A stretch of DNA of 64,000 nt from Roseovarius aestuarii. GTDB lineage: Bacteria; Pseudomonadota; Alphaproteobacteria; Rhodobacterales; Rhodobacteraceae. Location: assembly GCA_027214255.1 (NCBI GenBank), contig JAPWHL010000010.1:62001-126000 (forward strand), in the 5' to 3' direction. Shown one piece after another: positions 38,585-48,392 of this stretch (within the stretch, counting starts at the first letter, position 1; each line of letters starts with the position of its first letter). The notes under the pieces are model-generated. The model was not told the DNA's origin. It saw only the letters and a program-made list of their open reading frames with translations, and did not search any database. The translations under genes were made by a program, and so were the position numbers.

Positions 38585-40682
38585 CAGGTGTCTCCGCTGT
38601 TTTGGCTATGATAAGGGCGTCAACCGCGACAACCCTGTCGGGCGTAACAATCATCGGATTGACGTCGATTTCGGTGATCTGATCACGCAATGCCCACACC
38701 AGTTGGGAAAACTGACTGATGGTTTGACACAAAGTGGCGATGTCCGCCGGACGCGCACCGCGATGGCCCTCAAGCAGGCGCGCGATTTTCAAATCCCCCA
38801 ACAAGGCGCTTGCGCCTTCAGGCGACAGGGGCGGTAAGGCAAAGGCAACATCGCGAAACACCTCGATCAAAACGCCCCCCGCCGACACGGCTATGACCGG
38901 ACCAAACCCCGGATCGACAAACGCGCCCAGCGCCAGTTCGACCCCGGCAGGAGCCATCTCCATCAGCGTTGCCTGAGGGCCCAAACGCGCCGCCATCTCC
39001 GCATAGGCGTCTATCACGGCCTGCTCGGTGGCAAGATTCAGCACCACACCGCCGACATCCGATTTATGCGCGTGCCCGGCAGCCGTTTTCAGAACCACGG
39101 GCAGTCGCAGGCTATGGCAGGCCTGCGCAATCTGATCGGGCGCATCAATGCTGACGGTTTTTGCCGCGTCGATCCCGTGCGTGCGCATGAGATCCAGTCC
39201 CGCAGCCTCGCCCATAGCGCCTGCTGGCAGGGTTGGCGCAACTTGCGCGCCGCTCACGGCGGCGAGCGGCGCGATTGGGCCCGCACGATACTGAATGACC
39301 GCCCGCGCCGCCGTCAATGCGGCGCGCGTACCTTTGATCAACGGTACACCCGCCGCACGCGCGACCCGCACCAGATCCATATCTTCGGTCAGCAAGGTAT
39401 TGGACGCGATAAACACCGGTTTATCCTGCCCTGTCGCCATATCGACCACAGCACGCACCAAACCCGCATGATAACCATGCCCGTCACGCGGGTCGCTGAA
39501 AAAACCCAACAGCGCCGTACCGGGATCAGCCAGCAATGCGCGCCCACATGCTGTATAGCGCGCCTCGTATTCGCGTGCGGTGCCCCATGCATCCAGAGGG
39601 TTTTCCGCCACCAATCCCGGGTCCAGATGGGCCGCGATGGCGGCTTTGGTTTCTTGCGAAATCTCGGCCCAGGGTGTGCGTGTTGTTTCGGCCAGATCCA
39701 CCAACAATTCGCGCTCCCCGCCGGAATCGTGCATCGTTGCCAGCCCACCGTCACCGGCCTGCCTGCCGGTGTCAAACAGCGCCAGCGTGGCCGCCATTTC
39801 ATCCAGATCATCAACCTGAATGACACCATACTTGCGAAACAGCGCCTGATACGCCCCGTCATTCCCGGCCAATGCGCCTGTATGGCTTTCGGCCATCTGG
39901 GCGCTTTTGGCAGTCCTGCCAACCTTTAGCACAACAACCGGGATATTGCGGGCTGCGGCCCGCTCCAGCGCTTTGACAAACCCCGGGGCGTCGCGCACCC
40001 CCTCCAAGAACAAGCCGATAACACGTGTTTCTGAACGCTCTAACGCCCAAGACATGTAATCCGACAGGGTGGTGACGCTTTCTGATCCGCTGGATACGGC
40101 CAGCGCGAACCCCATGCGCGGCTGATTATAGGCCAAGGCCGCAAAAGCCGACCCTGATTGTGCCAACCAGACAACCCCACCCGCAGGGGTCGTATGTGTC
40201 GTGGTAAAAGCCGCGACATTCAGGCCAATGGATGGGCGCATCAGCCCCATGCAGTTCGGGCCGCACAGAACCATCCCCGCAGCCTGCGCGCGCGCCTTAA
40301 GGCGCGCCACCAACCGGGGGCTGTCTGTGCCAGCCTCGCCGACATCGTTGGTGCCATCGATCGCACTCGCAAAGATAACAGCGGCGGGGATCTTGGCGGC
40401 GATACAATCCTCCAACGCCGCCTCCAACCTCTCATTGGCCAGACATATAACCGCCAAATCGGGCCGCTGTGGCAGGTCGCTCACCGCGCCATAGCATGGG
40501 GCGCCGTTGATCTGTTCATAGACCGGATTGACGTGATAAATCGAACCGTGAAACCCAGAGGCCTGCGCAGATTGCACCATCGCGCTGCCCGCCGACCCGG
40601 CTTTGGGTGATGCCCCGATCAAGGCGATGTGGCGCGGATCACATAAAGCGTTGATACCCTGACGCGTTTTTGAGACCATCAT
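38574..40682 (-). CDS. NDP-forming acyl-CoA synthetase (fused alpha and beta domains)
   Basis: A 702-residue protein of the acetate-CoA ligase (ADP-forming) superfamily. The N-terminal CoA-binding Rossmann part has IALIGASPKAGSAGSAMV and VLCGPNCMGLMRP. The succinyl-CoA-ligase-like middle has VVWLAQSGSAF and the motif HDSGGERELLVDLA with a candidate phospho-His. The C-terminal ATP-grasp part has VVLKTAAGHAHKSDVGGVVL and EIDVNPMIV. It activates a carboxylate with reversible formation of ADP or GDP. It is the first gene of the unit, with the second copy of the operator palindrome 69 bp upstream of its start. Confidence 0.9.
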   Translation of the reverse strand: MMVSKTRQGINALCDPRHIALIGASPKAGSAGSAMVQSAQASGFHGSIYHVNPVYEQINGAPCYGAVSDLPQRPDLAVICLANERLEAALEDCIAAKIPAAVIFASAIDGTNDVGEAGTDSPRLVARLKARAQAAGMVLCGPNCMGLMRPSIGLNVAAFTTTHTTPAGGVVWLAQSGSAFAALAYNQPRMGFALAVSSGSESVTTLSDYMSWALERSETRVIGLFLEGVRDAPGFVKALERAAARNIPVVVLKVGRTAKSAQMAESHTGALAGNDGAYQALFRKYGVIQVDDLDEMAATLALFDTGRQAGDGGLATMHDSGGERELLVDLAETTRTPWAEISQETKAAIAAHLDPGLVAENPLDAWGTAREYEARYTACGRALLADPGTALLGFFSDPRDGHGYHAGLVRAVVDMATGQDKPVFIASNTLLTEDMDLVRVARAAGVPLIKGTRAALTAARAVIQYRAGPIAPLAAVSGAQVAPTLPAGAMGEAAGLDLMRTHGIDAAKTVSIDAPDQIAQACHSLRLPVVLKTAAGHAHKSDVGGVVLNLATEQAVIDAYAEMAARLGPQATLMEMAPAGVELALGAFVDPGFGPVIAVSAGGVLIEVFRDVAFALPPLSPEGASALLGDLKIARLLEGHRGARPADIATLCQTISQFSQLVWALRDQITEIDVNPMIVTPDRVVAVDALIIAKTAETPDGS

Positions 40683-41001
40683 AACAGCCGTCCAATTGGC
40701 TTGAGATGCTTGAGCTTCGAATCAATGTGTTCCAAGGAAATTCGCCCACAAATAAACGACCATTTATTTACAGGATTGCGCATGCACACTTGTTTTGCAA
40801 GATAGTTTTGCGCTGTAGCCCCAAGTGAAAATCGTCGTGCGTGGATTGCAACATCACCGTCCCTCAGATTGGATATGCCCCCACCCCAGCAAACCCCAAC
40901 TCTCTTGCGCCCAAGCTACACGGCCGGGAAAGATACGGTTTCGTATGTGCAAGGCAAAACAACAGCTTGCTGAATGTCATCCCCGTCGCTACCAAGCTTG
41001 A
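40683..41001. other. Divergent promoter region, 319 bp
   Basis: No gene seen. It contains the operator-like palindrome at 40751-40768 and AT-rich sequence for the acyl-CoA synthetase promoter. The 200 bp next to the MATE gene hold no clear motif. Confidence 0.6.
40751..40768 (-). promoter_or_regulatory. Second copy of the island operator
   Basis: AATAAACGACCATTTATT differs from the copy at 33468 by one base (C for T in the left arm), and both are followed by TA. It lies upstream of the minus-strand acyl-CoA synthetase / dehydrogenase unit. The same sequence at both outer promoters of a 7-kb island indicates one regulator for both. Confidence 0.65.
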
Positions 41002-42354
41002 ATGCGTACCAGTATTACATTTCGCCGCGACGCCCGATCGCTTTTGGTTTTAGGTCTGCCCCTGATCGGCAGCCATCTGGCACAGATTGCAATCCATTTG
41101 ACCGATGTGGTGATGTTGGGATGGTATAGTGTCGAGGCGCTGGCCGCAGAAGTTCTGGCAGGCTCGTTTTTCTTTCTCTTCTTCATCATGGGGTCAGGCT
41201 TTGCTTGGGCAGTCATGCCAATGGTGGCCTCCGCACTATCGTCTGGTCAGGACGTACAGGTGCGCCGGGTGACGCGTATGGGCGCATGGGCATCGATGAT
41301 GTTCGCCGCAGCAGTGCTGCCGTTGATGATATGGTCCGAACCCCTGCTTTTGATTTTGGGCCAAGATCCGAGCACGGCTGTCTTGGCTGCGGATTATCTG
41401 GAGATTGCCGGCGTCGTCATTTTCCCCGCGCTTCTGGTGATGGTGTTGAAATCTTATCTGGCTGCTTTGGAGCGTGCGCAGGTTGTCCTGTGGGTGACAT
41501 TGGTGGCCGTCGTCTTGAACATTGGCGTCAACTATTTGCTGATATTCGGCAACTTTGGATTTCCCGAAATGGGAGTGCGCGGCGCCGCAATCGCATCGCT
41601 TATCGTGACCACTGCATCGATGCTTGCGCTGGGCGTTTATGCTGCGCGCGCCACGCCCGAGCACTCGTTGTTCACACGCATCTGGCGCCCGGATTGGGAG
41701 GCATTTGCCGACGTGTTTCGTCTGGGCTGGCCCATCGGGGTGACCAATCTGGCCGAGACCGGATTGTTCGCAGCCTCATCGGTAATGATGGGATGGCTGG
41801 GAACCTTGCCCTTGGCCGCGCATGGAATCGCGCTGCAAATCGCATCCGTCGCGTTCATGGTCCAAGTCGGACTGGCCAATGCGGCAACGGTGCGCGCGGG
41901 TCAGGCGTTTGGTCTACGCGATCGCAGCGCGTTGCGCTCGGTGGCCGTTGCCTCGGCCATTTCGTCCGTTGGTTTTGCCCTGCTGACCGTGGTTGCATTC
42001 TTGCTGTTTCCCGAAACGCTGATAGGCGTGTTCATGAGCCCATCCGAACCGGACCGCGCAGGAGTTCTGGCCATCGGCGTGGGTCTTTTGGCCGCTGCCG
42101 GTTTGTTTCAACTGGTTGATGGGGGGCAGGTCATGGCGCTGGGCCTATTGCGCGGGGTGCAGGACACGCGGGTGCCCATGGTTATCGCCGGAATCAGCTA
42201 TTGGATCATCGGCATGCCGGTCAGCTATGTGTTGGGTTTCACTCTGGGTTTCGGCGCAATTGGCATCTGGATGGGGTTGGTTGTCGGGCTGGCTGTAGCC
42301 GCCCTCCTGCTTGGTCTGCGCTTTTGGCGATGGACCACGCGCTGGGCCACATAG
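41002..42354 (+). CDS. MATE family multidrug efflux transporter
   Basis: A 450-residue inner-membrane cation antiporter of the NorM/MATE type with twelve predicted helices in two halves. The first half starts LLVLGLPLIGSHLAQIAIHL and TDVVMLGWYSVEALAAEVLA; the second has LGWPIGVTNLAETGLFAASS. Substrates are typically cationic drugs or metabolites. The start ATG at 41002 has a weak ribosome site. It converges on xseA with a 10-bp gap. Confidence 0.9.
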   Translation: MRTSITFRRDARSLLVLGLPLIGSHLAQIAIHLTDVVMLGWYSVEALAAEVLAGSFFFLFFIMGSGFAWAVMPMVASALSSGQDVQVRRVTRMGAWASMMFAAAVLPLMIWSEPLLLILGQDPSTAVLAADYLEIAGVVIFPALLVMVLKSYLAALERAQVVLWVTLVAVVLNIGVNYLLIFGNFGFPEMGVRGAAIASLIVTTASMLALGVYAARATPEHSLFTRIWRPDWEAFADVFRLGWPIGVTNLAETGLFAASSVMMGWLGTLPLAAHGIALQIASVAFMVQVGLANAATVRAGQAFGLRDRSALRSVAVASAISSVGFALLTVVAFLLFPETLIGVFMSPSEPDRAGVLAIGVGLLAAAGLFQLVDGGQVMALGLLRGVQDTRVPMVIAGISYWIIGMPVSYVLGFTLGFGAIGIWMGLVVGLAVAALLLGLRFWRWTTRWAT

Positions 42355-42364
42355 TGACCCAGCC

Positions 42365-43918
42365 CTAGAACAGCGCGCCTTGTTCCGGCGGTGGTGGTTT
42401 GCGTTTCGGCGTTTTGGGCTTGTCTGAGGCCTTGTTACCGCCGACCTCAACCCGCCCATCCGCGAACTGAATTTCCAGTTTTTCGGCCTTACCGGCCGCT
42501 TTGGACGTTGTGACAAGCTTTCCGTCACCGCGCACCACCGCATAGCCCCGGCGCAACGTCTCCTCATATCCAAGCGACTTGCGTTGACGTTCCAACCCTG
42601 CGAGATGCCCGCGCCAGCCCTCGATCTGACGCAGTCCTGCGTCACTCAGACGTTGGGCCATACGCTCCAAGCCTTCTGAGGCAGGCGCCGTGGTAGGAGA
42701 TCGCAAAGCCAAACGGGCCGACAGCGCGTCCAACCGGCGGCGGTCCTCGCGCGTGCGTCGATCCAGCGCCCCCCCCAGACGATCAATCGCCACCGACAGC
42801 CGCCGCGCATCCGCATCTACCGCCCGGCGTAACACACCGGGGCGCAAGGCACCGCTGGCCTCGGACAGGATCACCCGGCGGGTTTGCACGCCCCGCATCA
42901 ACGCGGCAGGCAACCGTTCGCCCCATGCATCCAGCTTCTGACGTGGCCCATCCAGCAGGGTTTCTGCGCGCGGCAAGGCGCGTGCCAGATCGCGCAGGCG
43001 CTGCCCGCGCATCCCCACACCGCCGCTCAGAGCCTGTATCAATCGCCCTTCTTGCCCGTCCAGCCACGCCAGCAATTCCAGCCGCACAGGCACGGCCAAT
43101 TCTGCGGCAGCGGTCGGTGTCGGCGCGCGCATGTCCGAGGCATAATCAATCAGCGTTGTGTCGGTTTCATGCCCAACTGCAGAAATCAGTGGAATCGCGC
43201 TGGCAGCCGCCGCACGCACCACGTTTTCCTCGTTGAAACCCCAAAGATCCTCAATCGAGCCGCCCCCGCGCGCCACAATCAACAAATCCGGTCGGGGCAG
43301 CGCGCCTCCCGGTGTCAGGGCATTAAATCCCTCGATCGCGCGCGTCACCTCGCCGGCACATCGCTCGCCCTGCACGGCCACGGGCCAGATCAGCACCTTG
43401 CGCGGGAACCGATCACGCAAGCGATGCAGGATATCGCGAATCACTGCCCCCGAGGGCGACGTGATCACACCGATGATTTCCGGCAAGTACGGCAAGCGCT
43501 GCTTGCGTTCGGGTGCGAACAGGCCCTCTGCCGTCAAGGCGGCTTTGCGCCGTTCCAGCATCGCCATCAAGGCACCGGCCCCCGCCGGCTTGATATCTTC
43601 GATCACAATTTGATAGCGCGACTGGCCCGGGAAGGTGGTCAATCGCCCCGTCGCCACCACCTCCATTCCCTCTTCGGGTTGGACCGGCAGACGCCCTGCG
43701 ACACCTTTCCAGATAATTCCGTTGATAACCGCGCGATCATCCTTGAGGTCCATATAGATATGGCCGGATTTGGGGCGCGACACGCGGCCCACCTCGCCGC
43801 GAATACGAACATGGGCAAATTCACCCTCGATCAATCGCTTGATCGCCCCGGAAAGTTCCGAGACAGAAAATTCCGGCGCATTTTCGCCCGGAGCGGGATC
43901 ATCAATCAGGTCAGACAT
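42365..43918 (-). CDS. xseA: Exodeoxyribonuclease VII large subunit
   Basis: Large subunit of a single-strand-specific exonuclease used in DNA repair. The 517-residue product has an N-terminal OB fold (about residues 15-110: FSVSELSGAIKRLIEGEFAH then VRIRGEVG, and SGHIYMDLKDDRAVINGIIW), the catalytic core with VITSPSGAVIRDILHRLRDR, RGGGSIEDLWGFNEENVVRA and SAVGHETDTTLIDYASDMRA, and a long helical C-terminal part. The small subunit gene is not in the window. It is divergent from purD. Confidence 0.95.
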   Translation of the reverse strand: MSDLIDDPAPGENAPEFSVSELSGAIKRLIEGEFAHVRIRGEVGRVSRPKSGHIYMDLKDDRAVINGIIWKGVAGRLPVQPEEGMEVVATGRLTTFPGQSRYQIVIEDIKPAGAGALMAMLERRKAALTAEGLFAPERKQRLPYLPEIIGVITSPSGAVIRDILHRLRDRFPRKVLIWPVAVQGERCAGEVTRAIEGFNALTPGGALPRPDLLIVARGGGSIEDLWGFNEENVVRAAAASAIPLISAVGHETDTTLIDYASDMRAPTPTAAAELAVPVRLELLAWLDGQEGRLIQALSGGVGMRGQRLRDLARALPRAETLLDGPRQKLDAWGERLPAALMRGVQTRRVILSEASGALRPGVLRRAVDADARRLSVAIDRLGGALDRRTREDRRRLDALSARLALRSPTTAPASEGLERMAQRLSDAGLRQIEGWRGHLAGLERQRKSLGYEETLRRGYAVVRGDGKLVTTSKAAGKAEKLEIQFADGRVEVGGNKASDKPKTPKRKPPPPEQGALF

Positions 43919-44030
43919 ACCCTATCTTTGCCCGATCCCGCAGCTGATGAAAAGAGTGCCCGGTTCGCTTGCCAGTGCGCCTTGGCGCGCCTATTCAGGG
44001 CGCAGCGCAAGGAACGGCAAGGAGAGAACC

Positions 44031-45293
44031 ATGAACATCCTCATTTTGGGCAGCGGCGGACGCGAGCATGCCTTGGCCTGGGCCGTTCTGCAGAACCCCA
44101 AATGCGACCGCTTGATTGTCGCGCCCGGAAATGCCGGAATCGCAGGCATCGCGGATTGCGCCGATCTGGATATTATGGACCCCGGCGCTGTTGTCACCTT
44201 CGCTGAAGAAGAGGCGATTGATTTCGTCATCATCGGTCCCGAAGCTCCGCTGGCCGCTGGTGTCGCCGACCGCCTGCGCGAGGCTGGTCTTTTGTGCTTT
44301 GGCCCTTCGGCCGCCGCCGCACAACTGGAAGCCTCCAAAAGCTTTACCAAGGCGATCTGCGACGCGGCCAAAGCCCCGACCGCCGCCTATGGCCATTTCA
44401 CCGATGCCGCCGCCGCACGCGATTATGTCACCCAGCAAGGCGCGCCCATCGTAATCAAGGCAGACGGCCTGGCCGCAGGCAAGGGCGTGATCATCGCAGA
44501 AACCGTGCAACAGGCCCATGACGCCATCGACGATATGTTTGGTGGCAGTTTCGGCGCAGCCGGGGCAGAGGTGGTGATCGAAGAATTCATGACCGGCGAA
44601 GAGGCATCGCTGTTCGTCCTGTGTGACGGAACCGACATTCTCGCTATTGGCAGTGCTCAGGATCACAAGCGCGTGGGCGAAGGCGATACCGGCCCCAACA
44701 CCGGCGGTATGGGCGCCTACTCCCCTGCCCCCGTATTGACCCCTGAAATCGAAGCGCTGGCGATGGATCAGATTGTACGCCCGACCATGGCGGAAATGGC
44801 CGCACGCGGCATGCCATTTCAGGGCGTTTTATACGCTGGGCTGATGATCGAGAACGGCCAGCCCCGGCTGGTGGAATATAACGTGCGCTTTGGCGATCCT
44901 GAATGTCAGGTGTTGATGATGCGGCTGGGCGCACAGGCGATGGACCTGATGCACGCCGCAGCCGAAGGCCGTCTGGCTGATATGCAGGTTTCATGGGCGG
45001 ACGACCATGCTCTGACCGTTGTTCTGGCCGCCAAAGGCTATCCGGACGCCTATGAAAAAGGCAGCGCGATTCAAGGGTTGGACAAATGCCCCGAAGACAG
45101 CAGCAACATGGTGTTTCACGCAGGCACGGCGCGCCGCGACGGCGCTGTTGTCGCCACGGGCGGGCGGGTTTTGAACGTTACCGCCCGCGGGGCGACGTTG
45201 ACCCAAGCCGCCGCGAATGCCTATGACATGGTGGACAGGATCGACTGGCCCGAGGGCTTTTGCCGCCGCGATATCGGCTGGCGCGCACTGTGA
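44031..45293 (+). CDS. purD: Phosphoribosylamine-glycine ligase (GARS)
   Basis: Second step of purine synthesis, joining glycine to phosphoribosylamine with ATP. The 420-residue ATP-grasp enzyme starts [20 protein letters not shown] and has [40 protein letters not shown] and [17 protein letters not shown] at 44031 follows GGAGAG; the frame is open upstream but that part overlaps xseA. It is coupled to the downstream bestrophin gene by a GTGA overlap. Confidence 0.97.
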   Translation: MNILILGSGGREHALAWAVLQNPKCDRLIVAPGNAGIAGIADCADLDIMDPGAVVTFAEEEAIDFVIIGPEAPLAAGVADRLREAGLLCFGPSAAAAQLEASKSFTKAICDAAKAPTAAYGHFTDAAAARDYVTQQGAPIVIKADGLAAGKGVIIAETVQQAHDAIDDMFGGSFGAAGAEVVIEEFMTGEEASLFVLCDGTDILAIGSAQDHKRVGEGDTGPNTGGMGAYSPAPVLTPEIEALAMDQIVRPTMAEMAARGMPFQGVLYAGLMIENGQPRLVEYNVRFGDPECQVLMMRLGAQAMDLMHAAAEGRLADMQVSWADDHALTVVLAAKGYPDAYEKGSAIQGLDKCPEDSSNMVFHAGTARRDGAVVATGGRVLNVTARGATLTQAAANAYDMVDRIDWPEGFCRRDIGWRAL

Positions 45294-46171
45294 TCATTCG
45301 CGACAAACCCGAGCTACTGCAGCTGTTGTTTTCGGTGCGCGGTTCGGTTTTGCCAAAGATCCTGCCAAGGGTCCTGATCATCACGGGCTTTGCCGCTGGG
45401 TTGGTCTGGGTTGATCAGACGGTCGTGACCCTCCCGCATACCAATGCTGCCCCGTTTGCCGTCTTTGGTATCGCCCTGTCGTTGTTTTTGGGGTTTCGCA
45501 ACAACGCCGCGCATGATCGCTGGTGGGAGGGTCGCAAACTGTGGGGGCGCTTGATTGCAGATATGCGGTCCCTATCGCGCGAGGTTGAAATCTTTATTCC
45601 CGAACGCGCCGACCGCCACCGTATCCTTTCACTGGCATTGGGATTCATCCACGCGCATCGATTGAATCTGCGTCAATTGCCCGCCAAGGCGGCTCCGCCA
45701 CGATGGTTGAGCGCCGAGGACATGGACACCCCCCATCCACCCTGCACGATGCTAAACAAAATGACCGAGGTAATCGCCGCCGCAGCCCCGGATGGGTTTG
45801 CCCGGCGCGCTCTGGCGCAAAGGCTGGACTCGATCGTGATGTCGCAATGCGGCTGTGAGCGGATCGCAACCACGCCCCTGCCATATGTCTATTCACTGCT
45901 GATTTTTCGCACGACCTATCTTTATTGCGGGCTTATCCCGTTTGGCCTGATTGAAACGGCGGGCTGGATGTCGCCGATGTTCGTTGGGATCATGGCCTAT
46001 ATCTTTATCGGTTTGGCCGAAGTCACCGAGGAACTGGCCCACCCATTTGGGGAAACCGTCAACGGTCTGCCGCTGGATGCGATGTGTCGCACGATCGAAA
46101 TCAGCCTGGCGCCTCATCTGGATATGCCCGCCCCTGCACCGCTGCGCGCAGACCGATTCTATCTGAGCTAA
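45290..46171 (+). CDS. Bestrophin-like membrane protein (YneE/RFP-TM type)
   Basis: A 293-residue membrane protein related to bacterial bestrophin homologues, which form pentameric ion channels. Signatures are LFLGFRNNAAHDRWWEGRKL and the pore-associated IATTPLPYVYSLLIFRTTYL followed by YCGLIPFGLIETAGW, with EVTEELAHPFGETVNGLPLD near the end. The start is the GTG that overlaps the purD stop (GTGA), so it is translated with purD; a functional link is not obvious. Confidence 0.88.
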   Translation: MIIRDKPELLQLLFSVRGSVLPKILPRVLIITGFAAGLVWVDQTVVTLPHTNAAPFAVFGIALSLFLGFRNNAAHDRWWEGRKLWGRLIADMRSLSREVEIFIPERADRHRILSLALGFIHAHRLNLRQLPAKAAPPRWLSAEDMDTPHPPCTMLNKMTEVIAAAAPDGFARRALAQRLDSIVMSQCGCERIATTPLPYVYSLLIFRTTYLYCGLIPFGLIETAGWMSPMFVGIMAYIFIGLAEVTEELAHPFGETVNGLPLDAMCRTIEISLAPHLDMPAPAPLRADRFYLS

Positions 46172-46186
46172 GAATAGGAGAGCGCA

Positions 46187-46780
46187 TTGGAGACGGTCAC
46201 GTTCAAACCCGCCCTTTTGGCCCGGCGCATCACCTATCACATTACGCCAAGCTATGTGGCGCGACGCTCTAGTGACGGGATCGAAACATGGCGTGTCGCC
46301 TACGCAGATCTGACCGATCTGGGCCACGTCTCCCAAAATATCGCACGCACCCGAACCGAGCGGCTGGATCTGTTCACCGCCGACGGCAAACGCAGCATTT
46401 CAATGAACGCCAGCTACCGTGCGCCGGATGATCCACAATACGTTGCGTTTCGCAGCACCCTCGATCACTTGGCTGCGGCCCTTCACGCGGCGCGCCCTGA
46501 TCTGTCCGTTACATTGGGTCAGCGTGGCGGCGGACGGATGATGATGTTTGTAATCGGCGTGGTGACGGTGCTGTTCGCCATTGGTTTTGCCGCTGTCATC
46601 CTCGGCCAAGGACTATCCGCAAACCGAGTATCGGGGGTGGTTCCTCCGCTGATCGCAATGCTGGCATTCGGCGGGGTCATCAGCTGGACCTACCGTCCGG
46701 TCAAAACCTTGGCCAGCCTACCAACCGCGACATTTGCGCAGACGATGGAGGCCCTTGCCAAAGGATCGGCAACGCACTGA
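46187..46780 (+). CDS. Membrane protein of unknown function with two C-terminal helices
   Basis: Family not recognised. The 197-residue product has a soluble N-terminal domain (about 1-115), then two transmembrane helices (MMFVIGVVTVLFAIGFAAVI and SGVVPPLIAMLAFGGVIS). The start is a TTG at 46187 with AGGAG seven bases upstream, and it lies 15 bp after the bestrophin stop. It is therefore the third gene of the purD unit. Confidence 0.75.
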   Translation: METVTFKPALLARRITYHITPSYVARRSSDGIETWRVAYADLTDLGHVSQNIARTRTERLDLFTADGKRSISMNASYRAPDDPQYVAFRSTLDHLAAALHAARPDLSVTLGQRGGGRMMMFVIGVVTVLFAIGFAAVILGQGLSANRVSGVVPPLIAMLAFGGVISWTYRPVKTLASLPTATFAQTMEALAKGSATH

Positions 46781-46894
46781 CATTGGCGCGTTGAGCACGA
46801 TCCTCGGAGTTTGCGCCAAGCGTATCATTGGCCCAGCGCAGAACAACAGACAAGCGCGGCGCAGCACAAGATAACCCGCCGCGCCCGCGTCACA

Positions 46895-47230
<336 letters not shown>

Positions 47231-47366
47231 TCATCAGATGGGTCTCGCCCGTTGTCCTAAAACGTTTTTGCGTCAAATTGAACTTCAATTTTCTCACGGG
47301 CCTGCCCCGCTCTAGCCAACGCCATCGGTTCAAGCCAGCGCATTTTGCATCTGCTCTGAAAATGAG

Positions 47367-47399
47367 TTGCGAAGACGCTCATTTGTTCTATATTTGTTC
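47367..47399 (+). promoter_or_regulatory. LexA-controlled promoter with LexA box
   Basis: GTTC-TATATTT-GTTC at 47385-47399 exactly fits the alphaproteobacterial LexA box GTTC-N7-GTTC. It overlaps a candidate -10 (TATATT, 47389-47394), with TTGCGA (47367-47372) as -35 at a 16-bp spacing. The expected transcription start falls on or within a few bases of the ATG at 47402. The gene is therefore likely SOS-regulated and leaderless. Confidence 0.7.
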
Positions 47400-47401
47400 T
47401 C

Positions 47402-47773
47402 ATGAAAATCGCCTCCCCTCCCCCTTCGGGCCCGGATGATTGGGCGCGCCCTCCTTCTGCATTGGTCGCAGACCGACTGAACCTGCCACCTGCGGGGGCG
47501 CGGGTGACGGTGGCCGGGCTGGTGATCCTGCGACAACGCCCCGGCACAGCCAAAGGCGTGATTTTTTTGACGTTGGAGGACGAAACCGGGGTGGTTAATG
47601 TCGTCGTCTGGCGCAAACTGTACGAGCAATATCGCCGCGCCGTAATCGCCGGGCGGTTGTTGCGCGTGACAGGGCGGATACAGCGCGACAATGGCGTCGT
47701 GCATGTGTTGGCCGAGGTGATCGAAGATATCTCGCCCATGTTGGACAGCCTGCTGACACCCGCTGATAGCTAA
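47402..47773 (+). CDS. Stand-alone OB-fold protein like the C-terminus of DnaE2
   Basis: The 123-residue product closely resembles the last domain of the error-prone DNA polymerase DnaE2 (ImuC): VAGLVILRQRPGTAKGVIFL then TLEDETGVVNVVVWRKLYEQ, and a final segment HVLAEVIEDIS. DnaE2 is over 1000 residues; the polymerase parts are absent here, upstream and downstream. The gene has a LexA box and probably no leader. It may be a residual dnaE2 end after deletion, or a genuine small SOS protein. A clean start and intact frame favour a functional gene. Confidence 0.8.
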   Translation: MKIASPPPSGPDDWARPPSALVADRLNLPPAGARVTVAGLVILRQRPGTAKGVIFLTLEDETGVVNVVVWRKLYEQYRRAVIAGRLLRVTGRIQRDNGVVHVLAEVIEDISPMLDSLLTPADS

Positions 47774-47867
47774 GGCCGCGACATCAGACGTCTTTCCCGC
47801 CGGATCAAAACCTTTTAGGGTCAAGATACAACCTATAGCTTATCCCGCGTTCAAGGCCCAAACCGCT

Positions 47868-48392
47868 ATGCACCACTTTCCTTTTGCGCTTTTGATCTGC
47901 GCCTCGCTGCCCCTTAGCGCCTGCGACACAGCCCCGCCCAGCGGCGAGCCTGATGTGGTCCAGACACTGGCCGAGGCCCCCCCCGGCGCCGCACCCGGCA
48001 CATGCTGGGGCAAAGTGGTGACGCCAGCGGTGATCGAAACGATAACCGATCAAATTCTGATGCAACCCCCCGAAGTGTTGTCTGACGGGGCTGTCACAGC
48101 CCCGGCCGTTTACAAGACAGAAACCCGCCAAGCCATTGTGCAAGAACGCAAAGTAACGTGGTTCGAAACCCCCTGCGCCGCTGACCTGACGCCCGAATTC
48201 GTATCGTCCCTTCAACGCGCATTGAAAGCACGTGGATATTACCGCGCCGGGATCAATGGGGAAATGGACACGCGGACCCGTGCCGCCGTGCGCCGCTATC
48301 AAAAAACCGAAGGGTTGGACAGCGGCATCCTGTCCCTCGCTGCCGCCCGCCGATTGGGGCTAATCGCGGTCGACCTGCCCGACGCAGGTTAA
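47868..48392 (+). CDS. Lipoprotein with peptidoglycan-binding domain
   Basis: A 174-residue exported protein. The N-terminus FALLICASLPLSACDTAPPS has a lipobox (LSAC, Cys19), so it is probably an anchored lipoprotein. A PG-binding-1-type helical domain occupies about residues 110-165 (LQRALKARGYYRAGINGEMD and TRTRAAVRRYQKTEGL). The middle segment carries WFETPCAADLTPE. It likely attaches to the cell wall; no enzymatic domain is visible. Confidence 0.85.
   Translation: MHHFPFALLICASLPLSACDTAPPSGEPDVVQTLAEAPPGAAPGTCWGKVVTPAVIETITDQILMQPPEVLSDGAVTAPAVYKTETRQAIVQERKVTWFETPCAADLTPEFVSSLQRALKARGYYRAGINGEMDTRTRAAVRRYQKTEGLDSGILSLAAARRLGLIAVDLPDAG

Noticed and set aside
42884..44206. 440-codon plus-strand open frame
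   Set aside because: Antisense to xseA and then out of frame with purD; low-complexity, His/Gln/Arg-rich product.
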